Origin: Ophioderma brevispina
Taxonomy: Eukaryota; Echinodermata; Ophiuroidea; Amphilepidida; Ophiodermatidae
DNA: 64,000 bases
NCBI GenBank assembly: GCA_023653785.1
Contig: JAMKCH010007168.1
Span: 1 to 64,000 of the forward strand
Direction of reading: 5' to 3'
The position numbers and the translations under genes are program-made. Shown here one piece after another: positions 59,131 to 64,000 of the stretch; within the stretch, counting starts at the first letter, position 1, and the number at the start of each line of letters is the position of its first letter. The notes under the pieces are model-generated. The model saw only the letters and a program-made list of their open reading frames with translations, made no database searches and had not been told where the DNA came from.

Positions 59131-59410
59131 ACCCATAACTCCAAAACCGTATGGAGTATGGAGATGAAATTAGCTTCCTCCTCTCATCAAGAGCTTTAAA
59201 ATGATATGCATTTTCAACATTACTCGAAGAAAAAATTCACAATCCGAACTCATAAATGGTTATCCATAATCATCCAAATAAATGGCAGCGAAAATGAAAA
59301 AATGCAAACTTTAAACTCCCATAACTCCAAAACCGTATGGAATATGGCCCATGAAAAAGGTACCATTTGGTTTTCTCTCAGCAAGATCTTTAAATGATAT
59401 AATTTTACCT
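59131..59410. repeat. Direct repeat, about 184-bp period, two diverged copies
   Basis: 'cccataactccaaaaccgta' followed by 'tgga(g/a)tatgg' occurs at 59,141 and 59,319. Both are followed by 'tcatcaagagctttaaaatg'/'tcagcaagatctttaaatga'. Noncoding. Confidence 0.75.
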
Positions 59411-60019
59411 ATTTACTATCCACAATTTTGAAAATATGGTGTTATAGCTAAATGATGTTGGTGAGAAAGAATATAGGGGCAATTCCCCGGCAATGTCCCC
59501 TTGAGCACGGCATGTCCGCCTTGAGAGCCAAAAAATTGAATTCTTTTAAATGCAAAAACAATTACATTGAACGGATAAGATACCTTATCTGATAATCTGG
59601 CATTGCTAATATTGGAATTTTTTCCAGTGTTTTTTCTTTGATTTTTTTATTTTAAAGGTTTTTGGAAAAAATTTATTTACAACAACAATTTTTGCAATTT
59701 TTTCTAAAATTGGTCTTTCAATATTTCAGTCCTGTATCTATGAATATTGACCACTGAAATGTATTAATTTCATAACCTAATCCCAAAATAGGTAACTTTT
59801 TATAAATTAACAACAACGTGGAAAGCAAATGCGTTATCTAGAGGGGCTCTCTTTGGAGTGTCAAATTTTTACGTTACTTCTGATTTTCCACGAATGTATG
59901 TAACATCCATGACGTTTTATTACTGTTTTTTTGTTTTTCCCTGTAACTACACTACCATGCATTTTGATTATAATCATCTCTAGTAGACAATGTTAATGTA
60001 CATTATGGCCATACGCATT

Positions 60020-61269
60020 CCGTATATCCTCTAATAAACGCCCCGGGGGCGTTGCATTTTTCAAAAGGGGGCTGTTTATTTGAGGGTCATGTTGGTTCCA
60101 TTAGATAATTTAACATTAAAAAACATCGGCAGCAAAACACCCTCTGCAGAGTCTGCCAACTTTTAAAATACCTTTCAGTACTCAGACATCCGTATTTGAG
60201 GTCCCCGTTTTGTTTTGTGAGTTTCACAACCTTTTTCGCAAATGACGCCCCCCCCGCCGCTGTTTCAAAATAATGTATGATTTGCGGGATGATTCGTGGT
60301 TAACCTTACCGGTCTCCCACGTGATGTTAGTCTACTTTGTCGATCAACTCTAGCGATCATGCAAGGGCAAAATCAGCTATCACTAAGGCCGCACATTACC
60401 ATCCATTTCAGGCATTTGAATCTGTAATATTATTCCTCTTTTGACATTGTTTTCGCTTGCTGATTCTTTCCTTTAGCTACCACTAATTTTTACTGAAATA
60501 TCACTTGACATGTTTGTCACAAGGACATAGCAACCAGTGAGGCGCAACAGAGAAATAACTGCCGCCGAAACGACGCTGTGAAACTACCATTTGATTGGCT
60601 GGTACTACCTGACTTACGTATTTGTTTACAAGAGCTTCACATCAAACAACAGCTATTACGATTTAATTACCGACCAAAGGTCAAAAGATATCGGGTCATT
60701 ATTTATGTCATTGGGTCAAATAGTGTCTATTACTGGCAGCTGTTTATCAATTCCAGTTAAATATTTATTATTTCTCTCTTAAATTCCATATTTTAGGGGG
60801 AATTAGGCAATTCGTACTTCTGTATTTGCCAACTTTCAACATATTTTTACAAAATATAGAGAATATCCCTACTATACAAGTTGGCAGCTCAGCTATATGG
60901 CAATTTACCGGTGCTCTTCAGAAAACAGGATATCAAAAAACATGCATTGTCCTTGTCTAATATATGGCCGCGCACACATACGAAAGTCGCTGATATTTTA
61001 CCCTATATAATAGCTTATCATGTATTCCTTGCACAAATATTGGCATTAAGATGCAGTTTTTTTTGCAAATCTACACTTTACAAAAAGGGTATCTGTGCTG
61101 TAATTTAGCAGTGTACTTGTTTGGTTTTGGACAAATTGGTGAGTGTCCCCAGGCCGACCTTCGGCAATCAAAACGTGGGGGCGTTATTTTGAGGTTTAAT
61201 TTTTCATGTAAAAGTAGTGGGGGGCGTTAATTAGAGGGGGGGGTGGGGCGTTTATTAGAGACTATACGG
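60020..61269. mobile_element. TIR element (CCGTATA...CTCTAATAAACGCCCC), about 1.25 kb
   Basis: Left CCGTATATCCTCTAATAAAC then GCCCC. Right, on the minus strand, CCGTATAGTCTCTAATAAAC then GCCCC. Both ends continue into G/C runs. The interior has only short frames (60-75 codons) with no recognisable transposase, so it is probably non-autonomous. Confidence 0.75.
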
Positions 61270-61299
61270 TAATGTCATGAACCTGGGTACAAAAAATGT

Positions 61300-62276
61300 T
61301 ACACAGTGCACAATGACAAAAATCACGCACTATGTATTCTTACTCTCAACACAAGACTTTTAGTCCTTACATGTAAACTGTTTAAGTTTACATTTTTGGA
61401 AAGCTATACTACAAGGTGTCAGATATGCCAAAAAAGAGAGACAATGCAGGGTGGTAAATTCCATAGGTGTAAACATAAGAAAAATTACTATTTTGTCATT
61501 TTTAAATATACCTTGGTAAATTTTTTTCCAAAATGGTGCATGTCAAAACAGATGGGATTTGTTAAAGACATGACACAGGCCCTCCAAAAAATATAAATGC
61601 GAATACTAATGTTGTTCTGTTTTGAACATACAGGGTGGTCAAATTATCCTTATATTTGTGACAAAAAAAGGTCATTTTGAAGACCTAACTTCTTTTATAT
61701 TCAAGTGACTAATCCTATATTTCTTTAAGAGAAATACATAGGATATGGTTTCTGCAAAAGTTATGATCAAATAGTAAGCATACAGGGTGATCCATGTAAA
61801 TTATACAGGGTATCATGTCTTCTAAGGGTCAATAGGCAATCTTTATTAAGATCCCCTGTATATTCCCCATTTTATGCAAAGATGACAAACCTATGTAACT
61901 GGACAGTGTACAAGGGGTCCTTTCTTACTATACTAGGTAAATTTGTATTCCCATAGCTACTAAACTGTTTGACATTTACAAACTTCATACTGAAAATGCA
62001 AACTACACAGATTCGCGGCTATTGAGCACTTAATGTCTTCAAGGTCTTGAAACCCCTAAGTACAAGTGTATTGTTTTCATGAATCATATCTATTCCATAA
62101 CCAAATTCAAGGCATGCTTTATTTGTATACTACATGTTACAACTTTCTTTTTTGATTACATACTCATAAAATGTCTCCAAACTCATGTGTCTCCATACAG
62201 GTCCACCCAAATCCACATTTTTGTTGAAGATGACATTGGGTCATGAAGTAATATTAATGCTTTGACCTATTTGTCA

Positions 62277-62307
<31 letters not shown>

Positions 62308-64000
62308 GAGAGAATTATATTAACATCAAGTAACCCAAGTTTTTCTATCTACCTCGTTTTTAGAAGGATATCTTTTTTTCCACAGACCAGCCGAACATGT
62401 CACTCAAAAGTGTCAAAATTTGTACAATAACATCTCATTTACTACTTATTAATTACATTAATGGAACAATTAATTTGTATCATGAGTTAGATCTATCATT
62501 CAAGACAGTTGTAATGTGCACTTTGAGCAGCCCCACAAGTGGTTTTCACTTCTCTACTTAGTTAAATTTATAGGCGACGCATTTTCATCAAACACAGCCA
62601 TTTGTGTGAATGTCTATGTCTCCCCCCCCCCCCCCCCCCGGCCGGCTTCTCCCCCCCCCCGCCCCCGCCCGTATCCCCCCCGTTAACTAGCTGAAGGTTT
62701 TCGACGTACTCTCATAATACTAATCCAATAGTGATGAATATGGTTTTATCTTAAAAGCAGGCTTCTAGCAATAAATAGACAGGGTGCAAATTCTTTTGAA
62801 CGCGTCCAATAGTTAAGAATAAATGAATTAAACTGAAAAAAATTTGGGGGGGTGGGGATGTAACAGATCCCCCATTTAAGTTCCCCAGTTCATGACATAC
62901 GCATATGGAGATAATAACAAGTGAAAAAAATAATTATACAAATTTAGAATAGGCTAATGAGCGTCATTGACGTTACGTCATGCTTACACATTTAAACAAC
63001 CCCGTAAATGGTTATTATGGGATGTTTGCTAGGTAATTTTAAAAATAATAATTTTTGATGTCAGAGACTCTTGTTCTTGAAGTTTTCATGACATTTTTGA
63101 TAATTAGAATTCTTAAAAATGACCATTTTTAGTCAAAATTGGGCATGAGGGTGCTTTACATCATTTTTTCGCAACCTTTTTTAAATACGCTAACCTTCCA
63201 AAGGATAACAACTGGAAGGTAATCATAAGTTTTACCTGCTCAAGAAGTTCAGTTCACCCTTCTATCACCTTTATTTTGTGAGTAATGCTAAAGTATATGC
63301 TTGGAAATACTTCCCATGAATTTGTACAGGGGAAAGAAGTTCATTGACCCCGGTGCGTTTCATAGGCACATCATGCAATTCAAATGAATGTTCAGGCAAA
63401 CTAATAAGATAGAATGTCAAATTTAGTGAAGCAAGTCACGATTTTGGTTATTTTTAATAGTGGTATATGTAGATTAGGTTTTTTTTTCAAAAGTGTGGTG
63501 TGAAAAAACATAAAAATCCCTCGTAACCCAGGTTTGGACCTAAACTGGTTTTCAAATAATACCACTATTCAAACATCTTGTAAACTTCAAAATACAGATT
63601 TTATGGCATCAAACAAACTGATAAGCCATGCAATACGCACACACCTATTGGGTTATTATTTTGATGAGCGAATGTGAATTCAAATATGTAAACGTCCGTT
63701 AACATTTAACAAATGTAACGTCAGGACATACATTGGAAATTGTCTATGATTATAATAAGTGGTTTTTTCTTTAATTTAATTCACAGTTAAATAAGAGTGT
63801 TACCGATAGTAAAACTACTAAACAGGAATAATGGAACTTGAGATTGCAACTTCAGAGAGTTTTGGTTATAATTGATGTCCAAAAAACTGCTTTTCCATTT
63901 TCGTAACGTCCCTGACCTCCGACTTCTGAGCTATTTCTTGTTAATGAACTAGAGCTTTCTATATTTGATGTTCTTGTTAAACATTAGTATGTTAACTCTC
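61300..64000. other. No recognised gene; scattered mariner-like ends and homopolymers
   Basis: Contains TACAGGGTG ends (61,629 and 61,781), an A run of about 26 bp (62,283-62,307) and C-rich runs with GGCCGGC (62,622-62,682). A 96-codon frame from 61,306 has a CxxC piece (CQICQKRETMQGGK) but no recognised family. The rest is AT-rich without visible structure. Confidence 0.5.

Overview
The window looks like intron-rich, repeat-rich nuclear DNA of an animal, most likely a marine invertebrate; I cannot name the phylum. The evidence is short protein exons with GT-AG borders spread over many kilobases, tRNA-derived SINE-like sequence, many palindromic MITE-like elements, AT microsatellites and no operon-like gene packing. 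Most recognisable exons carry one- or two-base frame breaks beside intact stretches, and long C/G homopolymers occur. This is what an unpolished long-read assembly looks like, so reading-frame breaks should not be read as biology without read support.

The one host gene I can name is coronin-7 (CORO7; POD-1 in flies), on the minus strand and filling roughly the left half of the window. Its probable start is near 35,006, and exons follow downward to 692, where the gene runs off the left edge. Thirteen exons are supported by coronin-type sequence in the correct order: the N-terminus, WD repeats of the first coronin domain, the Ser/Pro-rich linker, then the second coronin domain. At least three expected pieces were not found: the repeat between 20.8 and 31.5 kb, the piece between 14 and 19.5 kb, and the piece just before the LVPKRA segment. 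The introns are packed with transposon debris. This includes three large copies of a family ending in a GTCCCCGCCGAA motif with an internal C-rich minisatellite, two TTAA-flanked MITEs, a ~920-bp foldback element beside a splice acceptor, a SINE with a >100-bp C run, and minisatellites.

From 35.9 to 49.6 kb there is a diverged direct segmental duplication. Two arms of about 1.0 and 1.35 kb are repeated about 8-11 kb further on. In the first copy the arms are separated by ~3.5 kb that is nearly absent from the second. That extra block holds degenerate telomere-like TTAGGG/TTCGGG repeats and two ~45-bp minisatellite arrays. Between the copies lie a foldback element, a GC-rich hairpin cluster and AT microsatellites. 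There is also a sequence on the minus strand that folds as a type I hammerhead ribozyme (46,131-46,190), as found in Penelope-like elements and retrozymes.

From 51.0 to 54.06 kb on the plus strand lies a TE-like, lineage-expanded protein gene. It is broken by frameshifts except for its last 298 codons. The right end (54-64 kb) has no recognisable gene; it holds mariner-like termini (TACAGGGTG), a 1.25-kb TIR element and low-complexity tracts.
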